64,000 nucleotides of DNA from Phorcus lineatus (taxonomy: Eukaryota > Mollusca > Gastropoda > Trochida > Trochidae): NCBI GenBank assembly GCA_921293015.1, contig OV121086.1:41309402-41373401 (forward strand), in the 5' to 3' direction. The notes under the pieces were generated by a model. It searched no databases, was not told the origin of the DNA, and was given only the letters and a program-made list of their open reading frames with translations. The position numbers and the translations under genes were made by a program. Positions 1 through 14,100 of this stretch are shown here, one piece after another. How positions within the stretch are numbered: the stretch's first letter is position 1; each line of letters starts with the position of its first letter.

Positions 1-563
1 CCAAGATTGATCGAAATGCTTTTAGAAATGCACTGATAGAGTCTGATTAGATACAGATCGTTCAGAAAGAACACTTGATTAAAACACAGTGCTTAAAGAA
101 CGTTTGGTTAAATATGTCCCCCATTATAAACCTTCCTCAGCGTCTGTAGAGTTTGATACCTATGGCCGTTATGTCTTACGACTTCAATGAGATGGATCGG
201 AATGCTTTTATGAATGCACCGCTAGAGTCTGATTTGATACAGAATCCCTTTAAAAGAACATTTAGTTCAAATGCATAACTGTGCTCAATTAAATTTGTAG
301 TGAGAGCAGCAAACTTCAAACGATGACAAGGATAAGGGCGCTAGCGAAAACAAACCTTAAAAACCGCAGATAAATATCATATGTCAAAGATTTTAAGATA
401 GTCAAGAACATAAGACAAAAACGTTGGACGACAGAATCTGGCCATTTGCAATAAAAATACTTGGACACAAAGAAAAATAGTTGGGTTTTTTTCATTTGAG
501 GGGTATTTCCCTTTGTAATTCAAAATGCTTGGTCACATATACCCAAAAAATAGAACCATGGGC

Positions 564-845
564 TCTGTAGCTCATTAGACTTTTGATAGAAATAGGTGTT
601 TGGGTTTAGACTATGGGGTTATGGGCAGTGTAGGAAAGATAGCCTGTCCCAACGTCCGAGTTATTCACAATCAAATAAAAAAGGCCCATTGCCCATTTGG
701 GGTCAAGGGGTCACCGAACCTACAATTCAGAATCCCCATTGTCCAAGGAGTATACACACAATTATTAAGCTATCAAGACCTTTTGGAACTGGAGAAGAAG
801 ATGAAAGTAGGATTTTAAGGTTTTGACCCCTGTGACCCCATTTGA
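564..845. repeat. Dispersed sequence replacing a C exon
   Basis: About 280 bases with no match in the sister copy sit where exon C would be. A short piece (ACAATTCAGAATCCC) also occurs near 21725, so this is probably part of a dispersed repeat. Short open frames here look accidental. Confidence 0.5.
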
Positions 846-2060
846 GGTCAGTTGTTGAAAGTGCTTTTACACATGTACAAATCATCCAGTTCAAACAAGA
901 GTCGATTGGGTCAATGATATGTACCAAACTGACATTCACCCTTCATTTGTTGAAATATAAACAGAGGCAACGCTATGTTGCTCAAACGGTAACTTAGTCT
1001 ACAATGTATCTGGCATACATCCTACATACATCCTGCAAACAGCTTGAAAATGAATATTGGATATGTGATATATGAAGAGTATCTCCGATCATATCTAAAG
1101 ACATCAGTAATTATCTGAGCATCATAAGTATTTTTGATACCCCCTAAAATTTCAACTATCCACCAATTCTAACCACTAATTCATCAATAACGTTACTCGT
1201 AGATAGAGTCATATGTTTCTCTGTTACAGGGGACCTACAAATAATAAGAGCCAAACAAATAGCTGTTACATTTTGTTTATATGAATTTCCATACATGTCT
1301 CTCTTGATACGCTAAATCCATTTCCTCGCACAGAGGCACTACGTGAGTTCTGGAAGTAACATATGCCAAATGGTATCATTTTATCGAGAAGTATTGACTG
1401 TTGGTTAACTGTCAAATTTCAAGGCTAGTACCCACACCAATTTAGTATGGCACCCGATCTTGACAACAAGATATAGTTAATCTAGTAATTACCAAGCAGT
1501 TAATCTGGTAACTTGTTTTAACAAATTAAACTATCAAAATAACTGATAATTCAATTCTTGAAAATATCAGGGAATGGAATCACAATTGTAGGCATCACTA
1601 GCATGTACGTATCAAAACCAACACCTATCAAAGTGTGAAATTTGAACTGCGGATCTGATCAACCTATTTCTCATGGATAGCAGAGTCAAAGCTGCCTCTA
1701 ATTCAGAAGGTCAATTTATAACTTACATATCTTTAAGACAAAAAAATACAATTCATTCAAAATGATACTTAATCTGGAAAATTTAATCTAAGAATAAAGT
1801 GTATTCATTTAAAAATTCTTCAGATATGAAATAACATATGCACATTATGGAATCATAAAAGTGTAAGAACGGACAAATCTTAAAGATTCAGAATAGGTTC
1901 TATCAGGTTACAGTCTTACGAATTGTCTTGAGTCCTGGAAGTAGTGTTTGATAAAATGAATAGTTTAAGGGAAAAGCTTTTGGATGAAAGATAGACAAAT
2001 TAAACTATATTCAATACAAAAGTTAATTTGGGATATGAAGTGTCATTATCATGGCCCCAC

Positions 2061-2162
2061 CTCCTTGCACTTGATCATCAGACTTGATGTCTGCGTGGAA
2101 ACAAGACACGGGGCTTCCTGATCTGTAACTGCTGCAAGAACTCGAGTCACTGTCATTTGCGC
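2061..2162 (-). CDS. Cassette exon A3
   Basis: 102 nt, phase 1-1, acceptor TGTTTCAG|GC and donor AAGGAG|GTGGGG. It encodes GANDSDSSSCSSYRSGSPVS then CFHADIKSDDQVQG. It is the last exon seen before the window edge. The C exon expected beyond it has been replaced (564-845). Confidence 0.68.
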
Positions 2163-5100
2163 CTGAAACATTTAGCATAGGTATTGTGAATATTTACTCG
2201 ATTCCTCTACACACATGCATCGAACAAAGGACGTCTGGTGAGTTGATCTGTTAATTTTTGCCTTTAAACACATTTCATCAGTGGCAACAGCATCAATAGT
2301 CTGTTTTTCTAACTTTCTGTTTGTGGTAATGTTAATGTTAAACCTCCATTACACTAACTTTTGATCTAACCTCGCTCTTCAAATAATTGTTCGGCACGAA
2401 CATCAAAGGCATGTGTCTAATGAACAATACAGTTTTACAATATTATTTACAAAGGTTTGTTTTACTTACTGTTCATTATTCTTTACTAATTCACTAACGA
2501 GCATGTGCTACATTTCGTTTTCTAACACTTAGTGTCTCACCTTCTAGCTCAAAAGTAAAAAAGACATCCTGTTTCAACAGTGTCTGAAAGTAACTAAGAT
2601 TTACATCTAACTGCCATTTAATACAAAATTTTGGAAGCAGATCCTAAGTAGAAAGGTTAGTGGCAGTATTGTTTTAGGAGAATGTGGTCGTCTTTCGTTA
2701 TAGTTTAATTTTATGTCTAGAGAGGTTGAATATTGATGTAGGTAAATTCAACTAGATTCACAAAGACTTCCATTTTAGGGTTATAATATGTTAAATCTCT
2801 TCACGATTCGGGTCGGTCCAATTGGGCTACATACGCTAAGAATATCTTATATCAATATGGTTTTGGATTTGTGTGGCTTTCACAAGATGTTTGGTAAACA
2901 ATTGTCTGCTAATATTCACTATCTTTCAGATTTATCTGATTATAAACAATTTAAAACATAACTACAAGTAAAAAGCTATCTTAAATGATCAATATCTCCC
3001 TATCTTAAATCTTTCTTAGCAAGGTATTGGGCTAGGCATAGAAACAGGACGATAATTAATGTCATGAACATGACACGAACAATAACAGCGAACATGGTAC
3101 AAATATGATCAAATTATGACAAACCAAACTGTATTATAAATAATGGTGAAATGCATTTGTGACATTTGCAGTCAATATCATATTATGAGCACTTGAGCAA
3201 AACGTTTGGATTCGATTATGAATTTGTGAACTGATATTGATATTTCAGATCCTGTTGCAGTGCTCAGAGGAGGATGTCAATATCAAATTATTTCTATTGG
3301 AAAGCCGTTTGTTTAATAATATTTGTATGATCTTATCGAAACTGGAGCATACGAAGAAGTAATGAAGTGCATCCTCATTGCGGTAGCCACAAGAGCAGTC
3401 TGCATTATAAGATATATGTCTTAAATGTATGTAAATATGTATGAATAAACCAAGAGCTAAAATTGTAAATGAATAAAAAACCTGTAACCGTTTATATGCG
3501 CTTGTAAAGAATTTGAAATTTAGTTTGTATTATGAGCCTTTGGCTGAATAATCTGTCTATCTGGCTGTCATATGAATTTGTTGATAGATGAATGTAATGG
3601 TGGGACTTGAACCTTTTCTTATTAGTGAACACCTCACGATCAGAGGAACTAGATTTACTTGTATATTGTAAACACTTTAAAAAATGAATTCGTAAAATAA
3701 ACAATTGAAATACTGATTTTCTATATGAATTCTAGCAATCTGTGCCTTTGTTGTTTTTAAGAATAATCGAAAATAAAACAGTTGACCCCATCCATGGAAA
3801 TATAGCGATGCCAAAAGTATCAGTCAATTTTCAAGATTATTACTTTAGCACAAAAAACTTATTGGATGTTAAAACACAACAAACCAAGTTTCTCTGAGCA
3901 CATAATAATTTCATAAAATTCCAATTAAAAGAGGTGTAACAATTCTTTTGGTTTTTAATTTACATGGGGAAAATATAATGAAATGACATGCATTAATATC
4001 AAACCTGTTTGCCGTTTCGTGAACTTCTCTTGGACAGTCTCATCAATGTTCAATGTGTGGAATTCATCAGTCAAGCTCTTTTCATCTTCAACATTAGCTC
4101 CTTTTTCCTTAGACTCAACAAAGCCATCAGATGTCCCTTTAAATCGTTATTATTAGAGATGAAGATTGCAATTATTTAATACAGTTATGTTCTTTCTAAT
4201 TTTCAGGCAAAAGTATCCACTGCTCGCAAACCCTGCCTTCACATACATTTTTTAATAAAAAAATATGTTAAAGAGATGGGATAATGTATACTAAACTTCG
4301 TTGTTTGTTTCAGAAGAAAGGACACCAATTATGTTTGGCATTGTTTATCCTGAGAAGTTTTTATTTATATGCAATTAAGTTTCTTTAGTAAGCGTTTATC
4401 GGAACACTGACAACAAATGATTAACAAAACGTTGAGTTAACAAAAAAACTCAAAAAAACGCACTTTGAATATGTTATCATTGCGATTCCAACTACTTTCA
4501 TATCTAACATGCATAATGAATATTTTAGTTTGTCACTCTCTCAATGACATTGTCACTGTCATTCTCTTCTGTCAGGTAACTCTGTCATAAATTCATTTAC
4601 AACCTATGTTCTAAAACCAACGTTTCTCAGACTAAGAATATAGAAGCCTGATGGATGCAATCAAAGTTAGTTGTGCAATCAGTGAAGCCGTTTCCATAGT
4701 TATCATTCAAAATGCCAAGTTATTTCTGTATGTTTTTGGAAAGCTAAACTTCATTCGAATATAAAACAACAAATATGTTATCCAAGCATGCAGTGTTTTC
4801 ATTGGCTGAAATATTGAAATAATTTTGCCGCTAGGGGAACCTGCCGGCAGTACCTTTCGTCGTTTTAGAACAAAGTTGTTTTTTTAAGAATTAATGACGG
4901 AGCTATGGGGAGAGAATGTTAATTGTTTGATCAACTGATAACTAATAAAAACTTATTGGATATTAAAACACAACAAACCAAGTTTCTTTGAGCACATAAT
5001 AATTTCATAAAATTCCAATTAAAAGAGGTGTAACAATTCTTTTGGTTTTTAGTTTACATGGGGAAAATATAATGAAATGACATGCATTAATATCAAACCT

Positions 5101-8100
5101 ATTTGCCGTTTCGTGAACTTCTCTTGGACAGTCTCATCAATGTTCAATGTGTGGAATTCATCAGTCAAGCTCTTTTCATCTTCAACATTAGCTCCTTTTT
5201 CCTTAGACTCAACAAAGCCATCAGATGTCCCTTTAAATCGTTATTATTAGAGATGAAGATTGCAATTATTTAATACAGTTATGTTCTTTCTAATTTTCGG
5301 GCAAAAGTATCCACTGCTCGCAAACCTCGCCTTGAGTTTGACTACCTTCACATACATTTTTTTTAATCAAAATTTATTTGGGAGGGTTGATATTATATTA
5401 ATTTTCGATGTTTGTTTCAGAAAAAATAAAACTATTTGTTTTGTAATTTTTCAATTATGAAAAGTTTTTAATGAAATGCATTTAAATTGGTTTAGTATTA
5501 GTAATTCGATACACTGAATACAAATGCTTAATGTAACAAAAATACTTTGAATAGGCATCATAAATTGGTTTACGATAAAGGTTAAATAAAAGCAAAAAAG
5601 ATAATTTGATAATTTCAATTTTCATTATTTGAATTTAAATCTTCTTTGAAAGTTCTTGAATTCTTTATGGTTTTACCTGAAGGTTCGGCATGGAAACAGG
5701 GTATGGGACTTCCCGAGGTGTAGCTTGTGGCTGGGTTTGAGTCATCAGATATTTGGTCTGAAATTAATCCAAGCTTTTGATTTGGAAGGGATGCCTACGA
5801 GTATGAAATAATCAAAGAGGGTATTCAATATCCTGAATTGTTTGTATTCATTAAAAAGTCAAGCAAAACCTGATCACAAATCTCAAAAACTATGGTCTAA
5901 AGACTTCCTTTTTTCCTTACGTACAATGTTTGAACTTCAGATTCCTCTTAGTCATTGGGGTCCCTTATAGTAACTAGTACATCATCAAAGTCACAAATAT
6001 TCAAGAGATTTCAATTTAAATGTACCATGACGGCGAGTATAGTAGGCTAAGCTGCGTGTTTGAAGAGTATGGTAAGCTAATTTGAATTTTCAAAAAATAA
6101 GGATTTAAGAATAGGAAATATTATCCTTTACAAAATACGTTTTAGGCTTTTCATTTAAAGGGGCACAACTCTGTTAGAAAACATTTAATCGCATTCAGTT
6201 TTTCCTTGACAGTTTAAGGAATTCACTTTCTATTATACTTTATAAGTAAAACCTATTGCTCAGAGGCTAATCAGTTTTCGATTATCTATTGTATTCGGAT
6301 GTTGATTTTTATTTTGAATAAACAAGTTTATAACCTGCAGAGTCGTTACAAAACATACAATAACATTAACTTTTTATTAACTGGGTCTTATCACGTGAAT
6401 AGGATAATTGTCTTTGGAAGGTTGACGTTAAGGAGTTACTTCTTCCTTAGTATTCTTTTGTGACTGTAGAGTTTGATACCAAAAGCCTTCATGTCCTACA
6501 ACTTCAATGAGATGGAGAAACATTTCCAAGATGGATCGAAATGCTTTTAGAAATGCACTGATAGAGTCTGATTTGATACAGATCGTTCAGAAAGAACACT
6601 TGATTAAAACACAGTGCTTAACGAACGTTTGGTTAAATATGTCCCCCAAACCATTATAAACCTTCCTCAGCATATGTAGAGTTTGATACCTACGGCCGCT
6701 ATGTCTTACGACTTCAATGAGATGGATCGGAATGCTTTTATGAATGCACCGCTAGAGTCTGATTTGATACAGAATCCCTTTAAAAGAACATTTAGTTCAA
6801 ATGCATAACTGTGCTCAATGAAATTTGTAGTGAGAGCAGCAAACTTCAAACGATGACAAGGATACCGGCGCTAGCGAAATCAAACCTTAAAATCCGCAGA
6901 TAAATATAATATGTCAAAGATTTTAAGATAGTCAAGAACATAAGACAAAAACGTTGGACGACAGAATCTGGCCATTTGCAATGGAAATACTTGGACACAA
7001 AGAAAAATAGTTGTTTTTTTTCATTTGAGGGGTATTTCCCTTTGTAATATTTGTTACAAAAGTACAAATTACACAACATAGATTGTAAAATAATTTAAAA
7101 GCAGATATTGAAAGTAAGTGATGAAAAATCATTAAGTCAAAACTAATTATGAAGTGTCAAAGATAGGTCATGGATAATTAAATGGTTGTATCGCTAAAAA
7201 ACGCAATAGATTGAGGGACAGCATTTCGAAGATTTGTCAACTTTAAAATGAGCTGAGCCTGTATGTATTACCGGTTTGTAGATTTTCAAAGATACATGCC
7301 ATTAAAACCGAGCAATGTAATAAAATCTCGGTATCTAAAAAAACAAAAAACAATATCAATTAAAACTGCTTTGAGTTTCATCCATGGTAAATATTGATAC
7401 TACTGTTACTAATGAAAATGTTAATACGGCTAACAAAAAAGCCTTCAAACTTTCGTCTTAAAGACCTTATAAATAACAAATGAATTCAAAATGCTTGGTC
7501 AAATTTACCCCAAAAATGAAACCACAGAATATATATTTTCAATTTGAAAACTTCTGAAAAATACCTGATAGTGGATCTGAAACAAATTGCTGAGTTGTGG
7601 AGGATACATCTAAATATGCCAGATCTCTTCCGGGCGTGCTTCTCATCCCTGGACTGGAACCGTCTTCATATGGAGAAAAATGTCAGCTAGAATTTATTGA
7701 GCCATAACTTTGATAGAGAAAAATACTCAGTTGTTGAAAGTGCTTTTACACATGTACAAATCATCCAGTTCAAACAAGAGTCGATTGGGTCAATGATATG
7801 TACCAAACTGACATTCACCCTTCATTTGTTGAAATATAAACAGAGGCAACGCTATGTTGCTCAAACGGTAACTTAATCTACAATGTATCTGCTACAAATG
7901 GTTTAAACCGCAGTTGCCAAGATTTTTTTTTGATATTTCCAAACCCACGGAATACGTTTATAAACTTTATTAAATCTTACATCATATGGGACCAGTTATG
8001 ACATAACAAATAAAAGAGTGGTTTATTTCAATTTCAATTTATACTTATAGAATAACAGTATTTGAAATAATCTCTACTCTACGCTTGCCCCACTTACCTA

Positions 8101-11100
8101 TTCCATATGGCAGCCTTTATCACTATTTGAATTGCAAACAGCTTGAAAATGAATATTGAATATGTGATATATGAATAGTATCTCCGATCATATCTAAAGA
8201 CATCAGTAATTATCTGAGCATCATAAGTATTTTTGATACCCCCTAAAATTTCAACTATCCACCAATTCTAACCACCAATTCATCAATAACGTCACTCGTA
8301 GATAGCAAGAGTCATATGTTTCTCTGTTACAGAGGACCTATAAATAATAAGAGCCAAACAAATAGCTGTTACATTTTGTTTATATGAATTTCCATACATG
8401 TCTCTCGCTAAATCCATTTCCTCGCACAGAGGCACTCTGAAAAATGATACTTAATCTGGAAAATTTAATCTAAGAATAAAGTGCATTCATTTAAAAATTC
8501 TTCAGATATGAAATAACATATGCACATTATGGAATCATAATAGTGTAAGAACGGACAAATCTTAAAGAATCAGTTTACAGTCTTACAAATTGTCTTGAGT
8601 CCTGAAAGTAGAGTTCGATAAAATGAATAGTTTAAGGGAAAAGGTTTTGGATGAAAGATAGACAAATTAAACTATATTCAATACAAAAGTTAATTTAGGA
8701 TATGAAGTGTCATTATCATGGCCCCACCTCCTTGCACTTGATCATCAGACTTGATGTCTACGTGGAAACAAGACACAGGGCTTCCTGATCTGTAACTGCT
8801 GCAAGAACTTGAGTCACTGTCATTTGTGCCTGAAACATTTAGCATAGGTATTGTGAATATTTACTCGATTCCTTTAAACACATGCATTGAACAAAGGACG
8901 TCTGGTGAGTTGATCTGTTAATTTTTGCCTTTAAACACATTTCATCAGTGGCAACAGCATCAATAGTCTGTTTTTCTAACTTTCTGTTTGTGGTAATGTT
9001 AATGTTAAACCTCCATTACACTAACTTTTGATCTAACCTTGCTCTTCAAATAATTGTTCGGCACGAACATCAAAGGCATGTGTCTAATGAAGAATACAGT
9101 TTTACAATATCATTTACAAAGGTTTGTTTTACTTACTGTTCATTATTCTTTACTAATTCACTAACGAGCATGTGCTACATTTCGTTTTCTAACACTTAGT
9201 GTCTCACCTTCTAGCTCAAAAGTAATTTCTAATAAAAAATAAAAAGACATCCTGTCTCAACAGTGTCTGAAAGTAACTAAGATTTACATCTAACTGCCAT
9301 TTAATACAAAATTTTGGAAGCAGATCCTAAGTAGAAAGGTTAGTGGCAGTATTGTTTTAGGAGAATGTGGTCGTCTTTCATTATAGTTTAATTATATGTC
9401 TAGAGAGGTTGAATATTGATTTAGGTTAATTCAACTAGATTCACAAAGACTTCCATTTTAGGTTTATAATATGTTAAATCTCTTCACGATTCGGGTTGGT
9501 CCAATTGGGCTACATACGTTAAGAATATCTTATATCAATATGGTTTTGGATTTGTGTGGCTTTCACAAGATGTTTGGCAAACAATTGTCTGCTAATATTC
9601 ACTATCTTTCAGATTTATCTGATTATAAACAATTTAAAACATAACTACATGTAAAAAGCTATCTTAAATGATCAATATCTCCATATCTTAAATCTTTCTT
9701 AGCAAGGTATTGGGCTAGGCATAGAAACAGGACGATAATTAATGTCATGAACATGACACGAACAATAACAGTGAACATGGTACAAATATGATCAAATTAT
9801 GACAAACCAAACTGTGTATTATAAATAATGGTGAAATGCATTTGTGACATTTGCAGTCAATATCATATTATGAGCACTTGAGCAAAACGTTTGGATTCGA
9901 TTATGAATTTGTGAACTGATTTTGATATTTCAGATCCTGTTGCAGTGCTCAGAGGAGGATGTCCATATCAAATTATTTCTATTGGAAAGCCGTTTGTTTA
10001 ATAATATTTGTTTGATCTTATCGAAACTGGAGCATACGAAGAAGTAATGAAGTGCGTCCTCATTGCGGTAGCCACAAGAGCAGTCTGCATTATAAGATAT
10101 ATGTCTTAAATGTATGCAAATATGTATGAATAAACCAAGAGCTAAAATTGTAAATGAATAAAAACCTGTAACCTTTTATATGCGCTTGTAAAGAATTTGA
10201 AATGTAGTTTGTATTATGAGCCTTTGGCTGAATAATCTGTCTATCTGGTTGTCATCTGAATTTGTTGATAGATGAATGTAATGGTGGGACTTGAACCTTT
10301 TCTTATTAGTGAACACCTCACGATCAGAGGAACTAGATTTACTTGTATATTGTAAACACTTTAAAAAATGAATTCGTAAAATAAACAATTGATATACTGA
10401 TTTTCTATATGAATTCTAGCAATCTGTGCCTTTGTTGTTTTTAAGAATAATCGAAAATAAAACAGTTGACCCCATCCATGGAAATATGGCGATGCCAAAA
10501 GTATCAGTCAATTTTCAAGACTATTATTTTAGCACAAAAAACTTATTGGATGTTAAAACACAACAGACCAAGTTTCTCTGAGCACATAATGATATAATAA
10601 AATTCCAATTAAAAGAGGTGTAACAATTCTTTTGGTTTTTAGTTTACATGGGTAAAATATAATGAAAATGACATGCATTAATATCAAACCTGTTTGCCGT
10701 TTCGTGAACTTCTCTTGGACAGTCTCATCAATGTTCAATGTGTGGAATTCATCAGTCAAGCTCTTTTCATCTACAACATTAGCTCCTTTTTCCTTAGACT
10801 CAACAAAGCCATCATGTGTACCTTTAAATCGATATTTTTAGTGATGAAGATTGCAATTATTTAATACAGTTATGTTCTTTCTAACTCTCAGGCAAAAGTA
10901 TGCACTGCTCACAAATCCCGCCTTTAGTCTGAATACCTTCACATACATTTTTTAATCAAAAGATATTTTAAAGTGATGGGATATAATGTATACTGGACTT
11001 CGTTTTTTGTTTCAGAAGAAAGGACACCAATTATGTTTGGCATTTTTTATCATGAGAAGTTTTTAACAATATGCAATTAAGTTTGTTTAGTAAACGTTTA

Positions 11101-14100
11101 TCGGAACACTGACAACAAATGATTAACAAAACGTTGAGTTAACAAAAAAACTAAAAAAAACCGCACTTTGAATATGTTATCATTGCGATTCCAACTACTT
11201 TCATATCTAACATGCATAATGAATATTTCAGTTTGTCATTCTCTCAGTGACATTGACAATGTCATTCTCTCTTCTCAATGGCAGTACCTTTCGTCGTTTT
11301 AGAACAAAGTTGTTTTTTTAGGAATTAATGACAGAGCTATGGGGAGAGAATGTTAATTTGTTTGATCAACTGATAAGGTGTTCCACCTGAAGCCAAGGAT
11401 TCTTGAATTAAAAGTAAATTATATATTGTTACACTTGAATTTTTCATTAATTGGTTTCCGATTAATGTTAAATAAAAGAACAAAAAATTTGACAATTTTA
11501 ATTCTAATTATTTGAAATAAAATCTTGATTGAAAGTTCTTAAGTTCTTTATGATTTTACCTGCAGGATCGGCATGGAAACAGGGTACGGGACTTCCCGAG
11601 GTGTAGCTTGTGGCTGGGCTTGAGTCATCAGAAATTTGTTCTGAAATTCAACAATGTTTAGCATTCAAGCTTTTGATTTGGAAGGGATGACTACGAGTAT
11701 GAAATAATCAAGGAGGGTAACTTGGGAATTATCCTATCACCTATTACTAAGCTGGTAAATATTGGTATTACATCAGATATAGTATTTCGTATGAAATTTA
11801 CGAACGACGGATGACGCATGCTGGATGACAGACTATGGCCATTTCATAAGCACTAAAGGGCTTTCAGGCCGGAGAAGCTAAAAATTGTTATTGAAATACT
11901 TTGACACAAAGAAAAATAGCTGCATTGTTTTCGTTTGAGGGGTATTTCCCTTTGAGAATTTTGTTAAGAAATACAATTGACAAAACATGGATTGTTGAAT
12001 AAATTTTTAAGCAGATATTGAAAGCAAGTGATCAAAATTGATAATCCGTCAAACGTAATTATGGAGTGTCTATGATGGGTCATTGAATATGAAATGGTTG
12101 TATCGCTTGAATTAAAGCATAAGATTGAGGGATAGCCTTTTGCATAATTTTTTGCTTTTAAATTAGCTGTGCCTGTTTGTATTACCTGTCTGGAGAAGAA
12201 GACTTTCAAGGATTCTTACCATTAAAACCCAGCAATGTCACATTATCTCAGTTTAAAAAGAAAATCTGTTATTTGGCCGAAAACTGCAATGAAATTCATC
12301 TATGGTAAATATTGTTACCACTCCTACTGATGATAATGATAATACGGTTAAAAATAAGCCTTCAATCTTACAGACCTAGCAAATAGCACATAAATTAAAA
12401 AAATGAAACCGTAGAATATTAAAATTTCATTTGAAACTTCAAATACCTGATAGTTGATCTGAAATAGACTGCTGAGTTGTGGAGTATACATCTACATACG
12501 CCAGAACTCTTCCGGGCGGGCTTCTCATTCCTTGACCAGAACCGTCTTCCCCTGGAGAAAAAGTATTTTCTTAAGCCGTTAGGATTTGTTTATCCATAAC
12601 TTTGATCAAGAAAAAGACTCAGCTGTTGAAACTGTTTTTATACATGAAAAATGTATCCAGTTCAAACAAAAGTCGATTCGGTCAAAAATATGTATCAGAC
12701 TGACATCCACCTTTCATTTGTTGAAATATAAAACAGAGGCAACGCTATGTTGCTCAAATGGTGACTTAATCTACAATGAATTTTGCATAAATCCAACATA
12801 TTATAGACTAAACTTATGGACCTTATTGGTACCAGAGGTCGAAATTTCTTTTCCCCCCGCTCATAAACGGTTAAAACTGCCCTGTCAAGATTCTTTTTCA
12901 TATTAGCAACCCCATGCAATACGTTTTTATACTTTACTTAAACTTACATCATTTAGGACCAGTTATGACATAAGAAATAAAAGAATGGTTTTTTTCAGTT
13001 TCAAATGATACTTACAGAATGATATATTTGAAATACAATGCCTAATCTTTACTCCATGCATGCCCCACTAACCTATCCCATTTGGGAACTATTATCACCA
13101 TTGATATAGCAAACAGCTTGAAATTGAATATTTGATAATTGATATATGAAAAGTATCTCCCACCCTTACTTAAAGACATCAGTAATTATCTGAGCAGCAT
13201 AAGTCGCTTTTACAATTATCAATCACATGTTACCACCACCGATATTTATCAATAAGGTCACTTACATATAGACAAGAGTCCTAAATTTCTCTGATACAGA
13301 GAAGCTCTAAAATAATAATAGCGCCAAACAGCTAGCCAAAACAGTTATTTCCATGCCTCTATTGGTAAGCTAAATCCGCTTCCCAGTAAGGAGACACTCC
13401 GTGAGTTCCTGGACTAACATATGCCAAACTTCTTCAATTGTATCATTTTATCGAGAAGGACTGGCCGTTTGTTAACTCATAATTTCAATGCTTATAAGTT
13501 TTGTAAATTGACAATCTGAAGAATTTGTCAGTGATTATGATTGACATTGACTCACGTCAAGTTGTCAAACTTAATTTTGAAAGGTATCTAAAGAAGACAG
13601 AAGGACAATTTGTAGCCACTGTCTTACTGGAACTGCCTCTTTGTACTCATAAAGTGTCCTAACCATGTACACTCCTTCAGGCTCACTACTCCCACAGGAT
13701 AAGAGTCTGCTGCTGGTACCAAAAGTCAAACCAATTCAGTATATGGGCACCGATCTTGACAACAAGATATAGTTTATAGTAATTACAAAGCAGTTTATCT
13801 GGAAAATAATGTAGGAATCCCATTCCTTTGCACAAATGCATCGAACAAAGGATGTCTGGTGAGTTGATCTGTTAATTTATATACTCACACATTTTATCTG
13901 TGGCTAAATTAAGTGATGTTGTTTTGAAAACCTATAACAACATTGCCGTCATGTTTTAGGATGCAGCATACTGCAAGCATAAAGTTCAAAGTTACAATTC
14001 GCCAAAAAAGTTGTTAACCAGTTGGTTAAAAATATGAAACTGACATAAATGAACGTCAAACCTGATTCCAGATACATGAAATCCCCTTGGACAGTCACAT

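Larger units (their letters stand above)
3853..5290. repeat. 1094-bp tandem duplication carrying exon D
   Basis: Sequence from AACTTATTGGATGTTAAAAC (3860) recurs with few changes from ~4952 and includes D4 and D3 with flanking intron. The right copy is truncated near 5290-5340. Confidence 0.8.
1..5800. repeat. Segmental duplication, left copy
   Basis: Nearly identical to 6528-11720, exons and introns alike. Relative to the right copy it lacks ~7048-7483, has ~7525-7725 (with exon C3) replaced by unrelated DNA, lacks part of 7890-8135, has an extra ~1340-1735, and contains the extra D exon. Confidence 0.85.
6528..11720. repeat. Segmental duplication, right copy
   Basis: Counterpart of 1-5800. 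It carries B2, D2, A2 and C3, and is followed by an older, more diverged copy from ~11880 to ~14200 (C2, D1). Confidence 0.85.

Noticed and set aside
596..826. Open frames on the plus strand near 0.6-0.8 kb
   Set aside because: They lie in a dispersed repeat that replaced an exon, overlap in two frames and have no splice or domain support.
3492..3704. 70-codon minus-strand ORF, repeated at 10176-10388
   Set aside because: Its recurrence is explained by the segmental duplication of intron sequence. No splice signals, start context or domain.
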